From Acidobacteria bacterium AH-259-G07 (lineage in GTDB: Bacteria > Acidobacteriota > UBA6911 > RPQK01 > JADFOI01), in contig JALLON010000036.1 of the NCBI GenBank assembly GCA_027717925.1, positions 1-14,240 on the forward strand: DNA of 14,240 bases. Reading direction: 5' to 3'. Shown in pieces: positions 1 to 6,577 of this stretch (position 1 is its first letter; every line of letters begins with the position of its first letter). The position numbers and the translations under genes are program-made. The notes below the pieces were generated by a model. That model was not told where the DNA came from and did not search any database. It saw nothing but the letters and a program-made list of their open reading frames with translations.

Positions 1-1434
1 GAAGATTAGAGTGTGGCGATCGATTCCGTAGCGCCAGGTGAGATCAATCTCCGATCCTACTCTTTTTGAACTCGCCGGTGCTCCTTCGCGCAAGATAGCA
101 CCGCCTGCGTTGTAGAGGGCATCACGGTCCTGAGCTCGCCAGAAATAATGACCGTCGATCCTGATGCTCATCCCTCGCATCGGCTGAAAGGAGACCCCCT
201 GGCTGAGATCGACGATATTCTTGCGGCCCACTGCATCGATGAAGCCGAAATAGGCGTGCCCGAGTGGGAAAAGCTGGTCAAAAGTCTGCACTGTATTGTC
301 AAACGGGTCTTCATCACCACTGGCAAAATCGAATCCCAGGTATAGTCGAGGTCTGATCTTCACAGCGTTAAGGGCGTAGCCCAGCTGGCTGGCCACCATG
401 AAGGCTTCAATGTCTCGACTGGCGTTGCGGCCGAACTGGTAGGCGGCTTCCAGGTCAAAGTCCCAAGGCTGTTGGGTTGACTTGCCACCCAGACGGCTGC
501 CGATCGTGTGTCGCTGCTCACCGGGCGCGACGCCGGCTAAAGCAGTACCCTCTCGCTCCAGTCCCAGCCAGTAGACATCGAGAGTCAATGGAGTGTGCGG
601 GAGCCGGCCGCTGGCATGAAGGCCGAAGAAGTCAGTGCCCGAGTCATGATTATTGAAGGCATATTTGCGCAGCCTGACAAAACGGCTCCAGAATCCGTCA
701 ACTCGCCATGATCTGAAGCGCAAGATGCCGCGAAACCCGTCGAACATCCGGGGGCGGGTGTTCGACCAATCCAGAGGACTCACTAGGCGCTGCTTGCCGA
801 ACTGCAGCTCCTGGCGGCCCACTCGGAAGGTGAGTGACGCGTCATTTTTCAGAGGCAGATCCAAATCGAGAAAGGTGTTTTGCAGATCAGCCGAATCGAC
901 GTCCAGGGTGCGCAGCCCTCCCGGCAGCTCGCGCCCCCTGGCCAAAGCACTCTTGCCCTCCACAAAAAGTCTCACCTGCGATCCAAGGTGCAGGTCACTG
1001 TGAAGTCGTACTCGCAGTAATCCGAAGGTATCGTCGAAGAAGTCAGTGTCCCCGAAACCAAAGTCCGACCAGGATTCGGAGCGGATTCGGAACTGCCCCC
1101 CGAAGCTGAGGTAAGTATTCCCGTCGTCGCTGAGCGGAATGAATTTTAAGGAATGCCAGGGATCATCGCCGTTTTGGCGGCGCAGCAATGACCAGTCTTC
1201 TTGGTAGCGAAGATTTTGATAGCTGGGAGGAGCACTTGAGCCGGCCTTAGATTTTTCAGCCGGCTGGATTTTCTTATCCTCCGTAACGGGCCGAACAGCC
1301 CGCTCACAAGACTGCTCCGGGCGATTTTCCTCCTCATGGACTGCCCGCTCGGCCACAATCTCCGAGCCCCACAGAATTCCGTGGAATAAAAGGACCAGGA
1401 TAGTCCAGCGCTGTATGCTCTCCCTCCTATCCAT
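1..1434 (-). CDS. Alginate_export-family outer-membrane porin (C-terminus outside window)
   Basis: The open frame runs from an ATG at 1434 off the left edge, giving 478 codons without a stop. An N-terminal hydrophobic segment (TILVLLFHGILWG) looks like a signal peptide. A charged linker follows, then alternating beta-strand sequence. Stretches such as LRVRLHSDLHLGSQVRLFVE, FRVGRQELQFGKQRLVSPLD, FDFASGDEDPFDNTVQTFDQ and LFPLGHAYFGFIDAVGRKN are what I know from the alginate_export family of 16-18-strand barrels. That family includes AlgE-like and many general solute porins, so the substrate cannot be named. The start is uncertain. ATG 1434 has no good ribosome site in front, and a perfect AGGAGG lies inside the frame, six bases before an in-frame ATA at 1416. 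From that point the protein would begin with a cleaner signal peptide (xQRWTILVLL). GTG 1443 is a third option. Family is confident; start and substrate are not. Confidence 0.82.
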   Translation of the reverse strand, partial: MDRRESIQRWTILVLLFHGILWGSEIVAERAVHEEENRPEQSCERAVRPVTEDKKIQPAEKSKAGSSAPPSYQNLRYQEDWSLLRRQNGDDPWHSLKFIPLSDDGNTYLSFGGQFRIRSESWSDFGFGDTDFFDDTFGLLRVRLHSDLHLGSQVRLFVEGKSALARGRELPGGLRTLDVDSADLQNTFLDLDLPLKNDASLTFRVGRQELQFGKQRLVSPLDWSNTRPRMFDGFRGILRFRSWRVDGFWSRFVRLRKYAFNNHDSGTDFFGLHASGRLPHTPLTLDVYWLGLEREGTALAGVAPGEQRHTIGSRLGGKSTQQPWDFDLEAAYQFGRNASRDIEAFMVASQLGYALNAVKIRPRLYLGFDFASGDEDPFDNTVQTFDQLFPLGHAYFGFIDAVGRKNIVDLSQGVSFQPMRGMSIRIDGHYFWRAQDRDALYNAGGAILREGAPASSKRVGSEIDLTWRYGIDRHTLIF

Positions 1435-1458
1435 TGCCAGCACAATGTCCTTTATTGA

Positions 1459-1474
1459 AGCAAGAACGACACCA
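1459..1474 (-). promoter_or_regulatory. Candidate sigma-54 promoter for the alginate_export gene
   Basis: The minus strand reads TGGTGTCGTTCTTGCT. This has GG and TTGCT at the sigma-54 -24/-12 spacing, against consensus TGGCACGNNNNTTGCW. The -12 half is perfect and the -24 half keeps only TGG. The inferred transcription start is near 1448. That leaves a 14-nt leader before ATG 1434, or 32 nt before the ATA at 1416 that sits behind AGGAGG. It is weaker than the two cupredoxin promoters. Confidence 0.4.
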
Positions 1475-1551
1475 GTGACGGTGAAGTAATCCGACTCCTC
1501 TCAAGCGGGGCAAAAACCCCGTCAATTGGGGAAAAAGACTTCTTGTGTAAG

Positions 1552-1566
1552 TGACCGCTCTGGTCA
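1552..1566. promoter_or_regulatory. Inverted repeat TGACC-N5-GGTCA, possible activator site
   Basis: A perfect 5+5+5 palindrome is centred about 111 bp upstream of the start inferred for the sigma-54-like promoter at 1459-1474. That is the distance seen for the activator sites of the cupredoxin genes, but the motif is different. It lies just beyond the recognisable end of the PIN remnant. It could be chance. Confidence 0.25.
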
Positions 1567-1572
1567 GGAAAC

Positions 1573-1738
1573 CGACAGGATCCGTAACCCTGAGAAAATC
1601 GAACCGATGGTAGTCGCTGTCCGCGGTCACAATCTGGCGAATCCCGTATTCCCGGGCAAGCGCCTCTTGGCCATAATGAAAAGCGAAGCGGTGCCGGGAC
1701 ATCCGGAGCAGGTCTTGCCGCACCGCTATTTCGGTGGA
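1573..1738 (-). pseudogene. PIN-domain (VapC-like) toxin, C-terminal remnant
   Basis: Reading the minus strand from 1738, the frame gives EIAVRQDLLRMSRHRF, then ALAREYGIRQIVTADSDYHR followed by FDFLRVTDP. This matches the C-terminal part of PIN-domain ribonucleases (VapC toxins): an alpha helix, the conserved V-T-A-D-x-D-F/Y acidic motif, and the final F-L-R-V-x-x-P. The N-terminal two thirds, including the first catalytic Asp, is missing. The frame begins just after a TGA 15 bp past the stop of the cytochrome-barrel gene. It then runs on to a TAG at 1427-1429 with no family resemblance. No VapB antitoxin is visible. I read it as a dead fragment marking a rearrangement breakpoint. It fills most of the otherwise gene-free gap 1435-1755. 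Confidence 0.5.
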
Positions 1739-1755
1739 TCACAGACTGCGGTTGG

Positions 1756-3276
1756 CTAGAAGGCAAAGTCAAGCCCCACTTGGTAAATGTTGTTGGAAAA
1801 ATTGTTGAAGTAGTGCTGGCTTTCGAACACTAGCTTGACGTTGGCCCGGAGCAGGAGGGTGACGTGAGGAATGATCCGCCGGATGGTGGGAAGTTCATCG
1901 AAAATAGCTGCTCCGGCCTGCCTGACGGGCTTAAACTCGGCCACTTCGTAACGGAGTGCCGGAATCACCCAGGGCAGCAGCACGTAGTCCGCTTCCACAA
2001 ACCAGGAATTCATTTTCATTTCAAGTAAGCCGTCGTGGGAGGGCTGCTGGTTGCGTCCCCACATGTAAGCTCCAAAAAGGTTGATATCCCGGAACCAGAT
2101 ATCGATGTCGGCGCCCCAGCGCAGGTAGTCTTCATCTTCCAGCAGACCCGGTCCGCCCCGGGTTTTCCCTCGAATGCCGAAGGTCCCAATGCGGATCGAG
2201 TCGTCGACCCAATTGTCGGTTATCTGGAGTGCCGCCTGCTCGGAGCCGGGACCGGACCTTCCCGTCAGACCCAGCCCGAAAAACTTATAGGCGGCCCTCC
2301 AATAAACATCCTTGCTGGAGTTGTTGTCCAAAAAACGCAGGCCGTGGCCCTGGCCATGATCATCTGCGCCGGGTTCATCTCCATGTTCAGCTTGAAGCGG
2401 AAGTATGCCGTTGTTTTGGGCATGCTCATCTCCGTGCTCGTCTGCCATCTCCATGGGTCCGGGTGCCAGTGTAAAGCCTCCCAGGCCGTTTCCGTTGACG
2501 ATGCCGAAGCCGTAGGTTAGCCCCCCTCCGCCCGGTCCGCTGTTCGCACCCCAGACTTCGACGCCGCGCTGAGCACTGGCAAAGGAGAACACGTCGCTGC
2601 CGCCGTGGGCATGGCGAATTTCCACCTCACCAGCCAGAGCCGAATCAATGCCGGCTTGCAGGTTATTCATTAAGTAGTTTGTCTTGAGCAGACGGCGGTG
2701 AGAAGAAAAGGGAACAGCCCGAAGCTCGAAGCCACCGAATTTGACGTTGAAAAGGCTGTTTCCCTTTATTGCGTCGAATTGCCCAAAAAGGCGATGCAGC
2801 CCTCCAAACTCGTTTTCATCGAGCAGCGTAAGTGAGGCGAAAAAGGAAAGATCCTCGCCAAAAGTACCTCCAGAGAAGAGCTCGACTTCCTTGGGAGTTG
2901 CGAAGTCGCTGCTGACCGCTTCGCCAGGTCGCATATCAAAGCGATTGGTGATCAGCAGGCCAACTGGGGGTAGCGCTGGGATGTCTGACGGCCAGATGGT
3001 TTTCGGCCACAGTCTTTTCCAACTAGGAGATCCGAGCGACACGGGCTTTTGCTGCACGACTTCTTCATCTCCGGCCGGAAACCGGTAGCCGTTGTTGCGA
3101 AAGGCCTCACCGAAGGCATTTAGCTTGGGAAAGGCCACGTGGCAGGTTTGGCAGCTCGTTTCATACTTGCGAGCGAAGGCCGGGATAGCCCGCACTTCCT
3201 GGGTCATCGCCAGGAAAACCAGTGTAAGCAAGAGAATTAGTAGTGTTGTAAAGATGATGTATTGTTTTCCCTTCAT
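1756..3276 (-). CDS. Outer-membrane beta-barrel with N-terminal c-type haem motif and His-rich loop
   Basis: The product has 506 residues. A signal peptide (about 1-30, ending EVRA) is followed at once by C42-Q-T-C45-H46, a single c-type haem site, within YETSCQTCHVAFPKLNAFG. The family signature N-A-F-G-E-x-F-R-N-N-G-Y follows. The rest is Gly/aromatic-rich beta sequence ending in Phe, typical of outer-membrane barrels. Residues about 276-313 form a loop rich in His, Asp and Glu (H281, H285, H298, H307, H311), which suggests metal binding. Start ATG 3276 has AAAGGAGG at good spacing. The gene follows a blue-copper protein by 60 bp with no clear promoter between them, so the two are probably co-transcribed and sigma-54 controlled. 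Proteins of this type are usually listed as cytochrome c or hypothetical. A role as an outer-membrane electron or metal conduit fed by the cupredoxin is my inference. Confidence 0.75.
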   Translation of the reverse strand: MKGKQYIIFTTLLILLLTLVFLAMTQEVRAIPAFARKYETSCQTCHVAFPKLNAFGEAFRNNGYRFPAGDEEVVQQKPVSLGSPSWKRLWPKTIWPSDIPALPPVGLLITNRFDMRPGEAVSSDFATPKEVELFSGGTFGEDLSFFASLTLLDENEFGGLHRLFGQFDAIKGNSLFNVKFGGFELRAVPFSSHRRLLKTNYLMNNLQAGIDSALAGEVEIRHAHGGSDVFSFASAQRGVEVWGANSGPGGGGLTYGFGIVNGNGLGGFTLAPGPMEMADEHGDEHAQNNGILPLQAEHGDEPGADDHGQGHGLRFLDNNSSKDVYWRAAYKFFGLGLTGRSGPGSEQAALQITDNWVDDSIRIGTFGIRGKTRGGPGLLEDEDYLRWGADIDIWFRDINLFGAYMWGRNQQPSHDGLLEMKMNSWFVEADYVLLPWVIPALRYEVAEFKPVRQAGAAIFDELPTIRRIIPHVTLLLRANVKLVFESQHYFNNFSNNIYQVGLDFAF

Positions 3277-3336
3277 TGTTGACCTCCTTTCATTAGGAAT
3301 TAGGGCGTGTTGGAAAACCCATTTAAATCAACGTCA

Positions 3337-3969
3337 TCAAAATGAAATCTCCACAGTATTTGTTTGGCCCGCTATCACGGTGACTTCCTGTTCCCGCTTT
3401 TTTAACTTTCCTTTGACGTCTTGGACCACCACCAGGGTGTACGTCCCCGGGGGGACGTTTCCGATCTTGAATTCCCCCGGTGAAGGATGATCAACAATCG
3501 CAAAGAAAGGATGATCAAAGACCAGGGCAAAGGCGGACATCTCGCGGTGGAGATCGCACAAGATCAGGTATTCTCCGGTTCTTGGGGGCGACCACTCACT
3601 CGTCCCTTTGATCCCTTGAACTTGATTGAACATGCTCCTTCTTCCCCAATAGAGGTGCACATTGTGACTGAAGGAGTCACTGTTCCCGAAGACAACTCTC
3701 TGCCCCTTTTGAACGGGCAGCAGATGGGGAATGAACCTCTTTCCTTTCTGATCCAGCACCGCCACTGCTTGGGGCAGGGCAAACTGCCCTTTTATTCCCT
3801 TGAGATAGACGATCGAGTTTTCGTCTTTCCTGCCTCTAGTGAGTTGGATCTTTCCGGTCAGGGTACCGGTCCTCGAATCCGCTAGGAGCGAAACAGTAAG
3901 TAATAGGGTGAGACTGCTGACGGCAATTGACATTTTGATGAGTTTTCTAATCATCTTTCTGGACTTCAT
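3337..3969 (-). CDS. Exported type-1 copper protein: cupredoxin plus CarboxypepD_reg-like domain (paralogue A)
   Basis: The product has 210 residues. A signal peptide (about 1-30) precedes a cupredoxin fold at about 35-150 with a full type-1 copper site: His102 in SHNVH, then Cys138, His141 and Met144 in LILCDLHREMSAF. The C-x2-H-x2-M spacing is what I associate with proteins often named methylamine utilisation protein or plastocyanin-like. Residues about 155-210 (GEFKIGNVPPGTYTLVVVQD) are a small beta-sandwich like the carboxypeptidase regulatory domain. It probably acts as a periplasmic single-electron carrier or copper binder; the partner is unknown. Start ATG 3969 has AGGAGG seven bases upstream. 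The inferred sigma-54 start lies only 16 nt before the ATG, and an activator-type inverted repeat is centred 109 bp upstream of that start. It is a clear paralogue of the gene at 4354-4962. Confidence 0.82.
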   Translation of the reverse strand: MKSRKMIRKLIKMSIAVSSLTLLLTVSLLADSRTGTLTGKIQLTRGRKDENSIVYLKGIKGQFALPQAVAVLDQKGKRFIPHLLPVQKGQRVVFGNSDSFSHNVHLYWGRRSMFNQVQGIKGTSEWSPPRTGEYLILCDLHREMSAFALVFDHPFFAIVDHPSPGEFKIGNVPPGTYTLVVVQDVKGKLKKREQEVTVIAGQTNTVEISF

Positions 3970-3995
3970 TGTTTTTCCTCCTGTGTTGTGGGGTC

Positions 3996-4011
3996 TGCAC
4001 GTACCGTTCCA
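3996..4011 (-). promoter_or_regulatory. Sigma-54 promoter of cupredoxin A
   Basis: The minus strand reads TGGAACGGTACGTGCA, against consensus TGGCACGNNNNTTGCA. The invariant GG and GC are ten bases apart, and TGG, ACG and TGCA all match. The inferred start is near 3985, leaving a 16-nt leader that contains AGGAGG. It is nearly identical to the promoter at 5037-5052 upstream of the paralogue, which supports both. Confidence 0.78.
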
Positions 4012-4039
4012 CTTCAGCCGTTACCAGTAAATCTTTGTG

Positions 4040-4054
4040 GATAAACGATTTATC
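4040..4054. repeat. Short palindrome GATAAA-N3-TTTATC
   Basis: A perfect 6+3+6 inverted repeat lies between the sigma-54 promoter of cupredoxin A and its nearest activator site, at about -55 to -69 from the inferred start. It is AT-rich. It could be a second regulator's operator or a bend, or it could be chance. Confidence 0.25.
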
Positions 4055-4085
4055 AGTGACGAGTAGTAAAACTCCGGAACAGATG

Positions 4086-4103
4086 TGTCCCAAACGGGCT
4101 ACA
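4086..4103. promoter_or_regulatory. Activator (UAS) site, proximal, cupredoxin A
   Basis: The sequence TGTCCCAAACGGGCTACA fits the pattern TGTNNC-N6-NNNACA shared by five sites in this window. Its centre is about 109 bp upstream of the inferred sigma-54 start at 3985, a normal enhancer position for NtrC-family regulators. The match is weaker than at the sites near 5127-5178. Confidence 0.6.
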
Positions 4104-4236
4104 GAAGGAGCAACGAGATTCGTCTACATAAGTGCCAAACTGTCTGCGGCTTGGGACTCCCGCCCCCCTGATTGATAACGCTAACTGACTACCGATGAAT
4201 GAGTTATCAGAGCTCAGATAGAAGAACTCAGCAATG

Positions 4237-4254
4237 TGTCACAAATGGGTTACA
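4237..4254. promoter_or_regulatory. Activator (UAS) site, distal array copy 1
   Basis: The sequence TGTCACAAATGGGTTACA has arms TGTCAC/GTTACA with one mismatch and a 6-bp spacer. It begins 33 bp (three helical turns) before the next copy at 4270, so the pair would bind on one DNA face. It lies about 260 bp upstream of the inferred start of cupredoxin A, within the 384-bp gap between the two paralogues. Confidence 0.62.
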
Positions 4255-4269
4255 ACAGAGAGGGCTAAA

Positions 4270-4287
4270 TGTAGCGAATGGTTTACA
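4270..4287. promoter_or_regulatory. Activator (UAS) site, distal array copy 2
   Basis: The sequence TGTAGCGAATGGTTTACA is the most diverged copy of the inverted-repeat site. It keeps TGT at one end and ACA at the other, and shares AATGG in the spacer with the copy at 4237. The 33-bp phasing with that copy is the main reason to accept it. Confidence 0.5.
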
Positions 4288-4353
4288 AAAGTTTCGCTGA
4301 CTTCTCCGGTTTGCCACAAGAAGACATTGCATGGTCGTTCATGCGATGATGAC

Positions 4354-4962
4354 CTATCTCTGAGCCACCGTTACCTCATTGGCATGGAGTATGGCTTGTA
4401 GGGTGCTTGTTTGCCCAGATCTCAATACAAGCTCCTGTGAAATAAAACCGCGATGTTCACACCAAAAGTTCAGGGAGTAGACGCCAGGAACTACACCGGC
4501 AATCCGGAAAAACCCACGACTGTCCGTAGAAGAGAAATAAGGGGTTTCCAGGACCAGAATATGAGCTGACATTTCGAGGTGGACGTTACACAGCAATTCC
4601 ACTACACCTGGCTTATCAAAGGTGACAGTGCGCACGACTCCAAATGGATACGTGCCCAGATTGAACATCCGCGTCTCTGAAGCTGAGAACACGTTGTGCC
4701 GAATCCGGTCGCTATTCGGAAAAGCAACAGTGGTGCCACGAACGATTGGTAACACATGAGGTGTGAAACGGAGACGTCGTTGATCCAGTAGAACAGGATC
4801 CTTTGGCGGCTCTAACTCCGTGGGCTGATTTCCCGTAAGGAAGACAACAACATTTTCCCTCGGAGCACCCGGTGTGCAAACCGCAATCCCTTCGATTCGG
4901 GCGGGCTGGCCCGGGGCCAATATCCCGGCCAGAAGTGCCACGAATAGAAGCATCCACCTCAT
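4354..4962 (-). CDS. Exported type-1 copper protein: cupredoxin plus CarboxypepD_reg-like domain (paralogue B)
   Basis: The product has 202 residues from ATG 4962. The signal peptide is MRWMLLFVALLAGILAPGQP. The cupredoxin region (about 22-140) carries His89 in RIRHNVFS, then Cys125, His128 and Met131 in LLCNVHLEMSAHI. This is the same H...C-x2-H-x2-M copper site as the paralogue at 3337-3969. A CarboxypepD_reg-like domain (about 143-195, GFFRIAGVVPGVYSLNFWCE) follows. An in-frame ATG at 4983 is preceded by AGGG and would add MEGEERI. I prefer 4962 because the n-region of the signal peptide is then normal, but either is possible. The gene is alone in its unit, 384 bp before cupredoxin A, and lies just downstream of the sensor/regulator pair. 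A good sigma-54 promoter and two activator sites stand in front. A periplasmic electron-transfer or copper-binding role is inferred. Confidence 0.8.
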   Translation of the reverse strand: MRWMLLFVALLAGILAPGQPARIEGIAVCTPGAPRENVVVFLTGNQPTELEPPKDPVLLDQRRLRFTPHVLPIVRGTTVAFPNSDRIRHNVFSASETRMFNLGTYPFGVVRTVTFDKPGVVELLCNVHLEMSAHILVLETPYFSSTDSRGFFRIAGVVPGVYSLNFWCEHRGFISQELVLRSGQTSTLQAILHANEVTVAQR

Positions 4963-5036
4963 GATTCTTTCTTCTCCCTCCATGGTGCCCTGCCGGAAAG
5001 CGACCTGGGGATTCTAGCCTTGCGCCGTCTAGAACA

Positions 5037-5052
5037 GGCACGTTCCGTACCA
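5037..5052 (-). promoter_or_regulatory. Sigma-54 promoter of cupredoxin B
   Basis: The minus strand reads TGGTACGGAACGTGCC, with TGG-ACG and TGC at exact -24/-12 spacing. It shares the pattern TGGNACGGNACGTGC with the cupredoxin A promoter. The inferred start is near 5026, with a leader of about 64 nt to ATG 4962. Activator sites are centred at about -110 and -144. Confidence 0.8.
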
Positions 5053-5126
5053 ACATATGGTGGATACTATATATTCTTCATTTTCAGCCTCGTTATTAGA
5101 AATCTAGGAAGATTCGGAGTGCCTTG

Positions 5127-5144
5127 TGTCACACAGTTGTGACG
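5127..5144. promoter_or_regulatory. Activator (UAS) site, proximal, cupredoxin B
   Basis: The sequence TGTCACACAGTTGTGACG is a near-perfect inverted repeat (GTCAC/GTGAC, 6-bp spacer). Its centre is about 110 bp upstream of the inferred sigma-54 start at 5026. It begins 34 bp before the next copy at 5161, close to three helical turns. Confidence 0.75.
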
Positions 5145-5160
5145 GACGGGGGTGGATTTG

Positions 5161-5178
5161 TGTCACTAACTGGTGACA
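5161..5178. promoter_or_regulatory. Activator (UAS) site, distal, cupredoxin B
   Basis: The sequence TGTCACTAACTGGTGACA is a perfect 6+6+6 inverted repeat. It ends one base before the stop codon of the sigma-54 response regulator gene, whose product is the natural candidate to bind it. Its centre is at about -144 from the inferred start of cupredoxin B. Confidence 0.78.
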
Positions 5179-5179
5179 C

Positions 5180-6577
5180 TCAGTCTTCTTTGAAATCAGA
5201 GGAAGTGATCTTGTATTTGCTCATCAGTCGATGGAAAGCGGGCCTGCTCATTCCGGAAAAACGAGCCGCCTCGGTTACGTTTCCCCCAGTTCGGCTCAAC
5301 ATCTTGCTCAGATAGCTGCGCTCGAAATCTTCGATGAGCGAGTGTTTGGCCCGTTGAAAGTCACCACCGCTGGCTGATTTTTTTTCTTCGACGGCGGACA
5401 AGATGTGTGCCGGCAAATCCTGCGGCAGGATTTGCGTTGATTCGGTTAGAGTGCAGGCGCGTTCGATGACATTTCGCAGTTCCCGTACGTTTCCCGGCCA
5501 ATCATATTCCTCGAGAATAAGGAGTACCGCGGCCGAGACACCTTCCACATTTTTAGATACCTTCGGGGAGAACAGGTCAAAAAAGTGATTGGCCAGCAGG
5601 GGCACGTCTCCTTCACGCTCTCGCAGTGGGGGTACGCTAATCCGCACCACGTTGATACGAAAATAGAGATCTTCGCGAAACTGCTTCTCCTGAATCATGG
5701 CCTCGATGTCTCGATGCGTCGCTGCAAGGATGCGTACATCCACAGGTCTTTCCTGGTTTCCTCCCAGTCGGCGCACGCAGCCCTCTTGCAGTGAGCGCAG
5801 TAACTTCGCCTGGAGGTTCGGGGACATCTCACCAATTTCATCCAGGAGCACGGTCCCGCCTGAGGCAATTTCAAACAGACCGGCTTTGCTTTGCACGGCT
5901 CCGGTGAAAGCGCCCCTTTCGTACCCGAAAAGCTCACTTTCCAGCAATGTTTCAGGAAGGGCTGCACACTCTATTGCCAGGAAAGGCTTCTCCTTGCGTA
6001 AGCTGTTTTCGTGGATTGCGCGGGCGAACAACTCTTTTCCCGTGCCGCTCTCCCCATAGATCAAAACGGGCACGTCAACCTCGCAAACCTTGTGAAGTTT
6101 AACCAGGGCTTCTTTCAAGGCCCGACTCCTGCCCACAATCTCTTTGGCTCGAAAAGATTCGCTCAGTTTTCTCTGAAGCTTTTGATTCTCATCTTGTAAA
6201 GCCTTGAAGCGGAGGGCGCGCTCGACCACAAGCAACAGGTCATCCATCTTGAAAGGTTTTCGGACGAAGTCAAAGGCACCCGAGCGAACCGCTTGAAGGG
6301 CATTTTCTACCGAAGCATAAGCAGTAATCATCACAACCAGTTGATCTTTCTTGATCTCATGGAAACACTTCATCAACTGCAGACCATCCATCCCTGGCAT
6401 CTTGAGGTCGAGGATGACCAAATCATGGCAATGTCTCCGATAAACTTCCAGAGCCTCCTCTGGCCGATCCGACGTATCCACCTGATAGGACCCAAAGGAG
6501 AGCATTTTTCGACAGGTTTCCAGCATGTCCCTGTCGTCATCCACCACCAGGATGTGGGGGGTGGTCTGTTCACTCAT
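5180..6577 (-). CDS. Sigma-54-dependent response regulator (NtrC/ZraR type)
   Basis: The product has 465 residues and a complete three-domain layout. The receiver domain (about 7-120) has acidic D13/D14, phospho-acceptor D57 in LVILDLKMPG and K107 in RKPF. The AAA+ domain (about 146-375) has Walker A GESGTGKE at 175-182, the sigma-54 contact loop GAFTGA at 222-227, and Walker B GGTVLLDEIGEM at 240-251. The C-terminal Fis-type helix-turn-helix (about 431-457) includes GGNVTEAARFSGMSR. GAFTGA and all catalytic motifs are intact, so it should activate sigma-54 promoters. ATG 6577 overlaps the kinase stop by four bases (ATGA), so the two are translationally coupled partners. Two palindromic sites sit directly behind its stop, and sigma-54 promoters precede both cupredoxin genes, so those are its likely targets. 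Family assignment is very secure; target assignment is inferred from context. Confidence 0.95.
   Translation of the reverse strand: MSEQTTPHILVVDDDRDMLETCRKMLSFGSYQVDTSDRPEEALEVYRRHCHDLVILDLKMPGMDGLQLMKCFHEIKKDQLVVMITAYASVENALQAVRSGAFDFVRKPFKMDDLLLVVERALRFKALQDENQKLQRKLSESFRAKEIVGRSRALKEALVKLHKVCEVDVPVLIYGESGTGKELFARAIHENSLRKEKPFLAIECAALPETLLESELFGYERGAFTGAVQSKAGLFEIASGGTVLLDEIGEMSPNLQAKLLRSLQEGCVRRLGGNQERPVDVRILAATHRDIEAMIQEKQFREDLYFRINVVRISVPPLREREGDVPLLANHFFDLFSPKVSKNVEGVSAAVLLILEEYDWPGNVRELRNVIERACTLTESTQILPQDLPAHILSAVEEKKSASGGDFQRAKHSLIEDFERSYLSKMLSRTGGNVTEAARFSGMSRPAFHRLMSKYKITSSDFKED

Noticed and set aside
1721..1736. CACCG-N6-CGGTG hairpin after the barrel gene as a terminator
   Set aside because: It is a 5-bp stem with no T-run and lies inside the PIN remnant.
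2035..2520. Plus-strand open frame of 161 codons
   Set aside because: It is the shadow of the barrel gene on the opposite strand, whose signal peptide, haem motif and C-terminal Phe are all coherent.
4122..4137. TGGCAC on the minus strand as a second sigma-54 promoter before cupredoxin A
   Set aside because: The -24 half is perfect but the -12 position has GA in place of the nearly invariant GC, so I do not list it as a promoter.
4329..4344. GCATG-N6-CATGC hairpin after cupredoxin B as a terminator
   Set aside because: The stem is short and no T-run follows on the minus strand.
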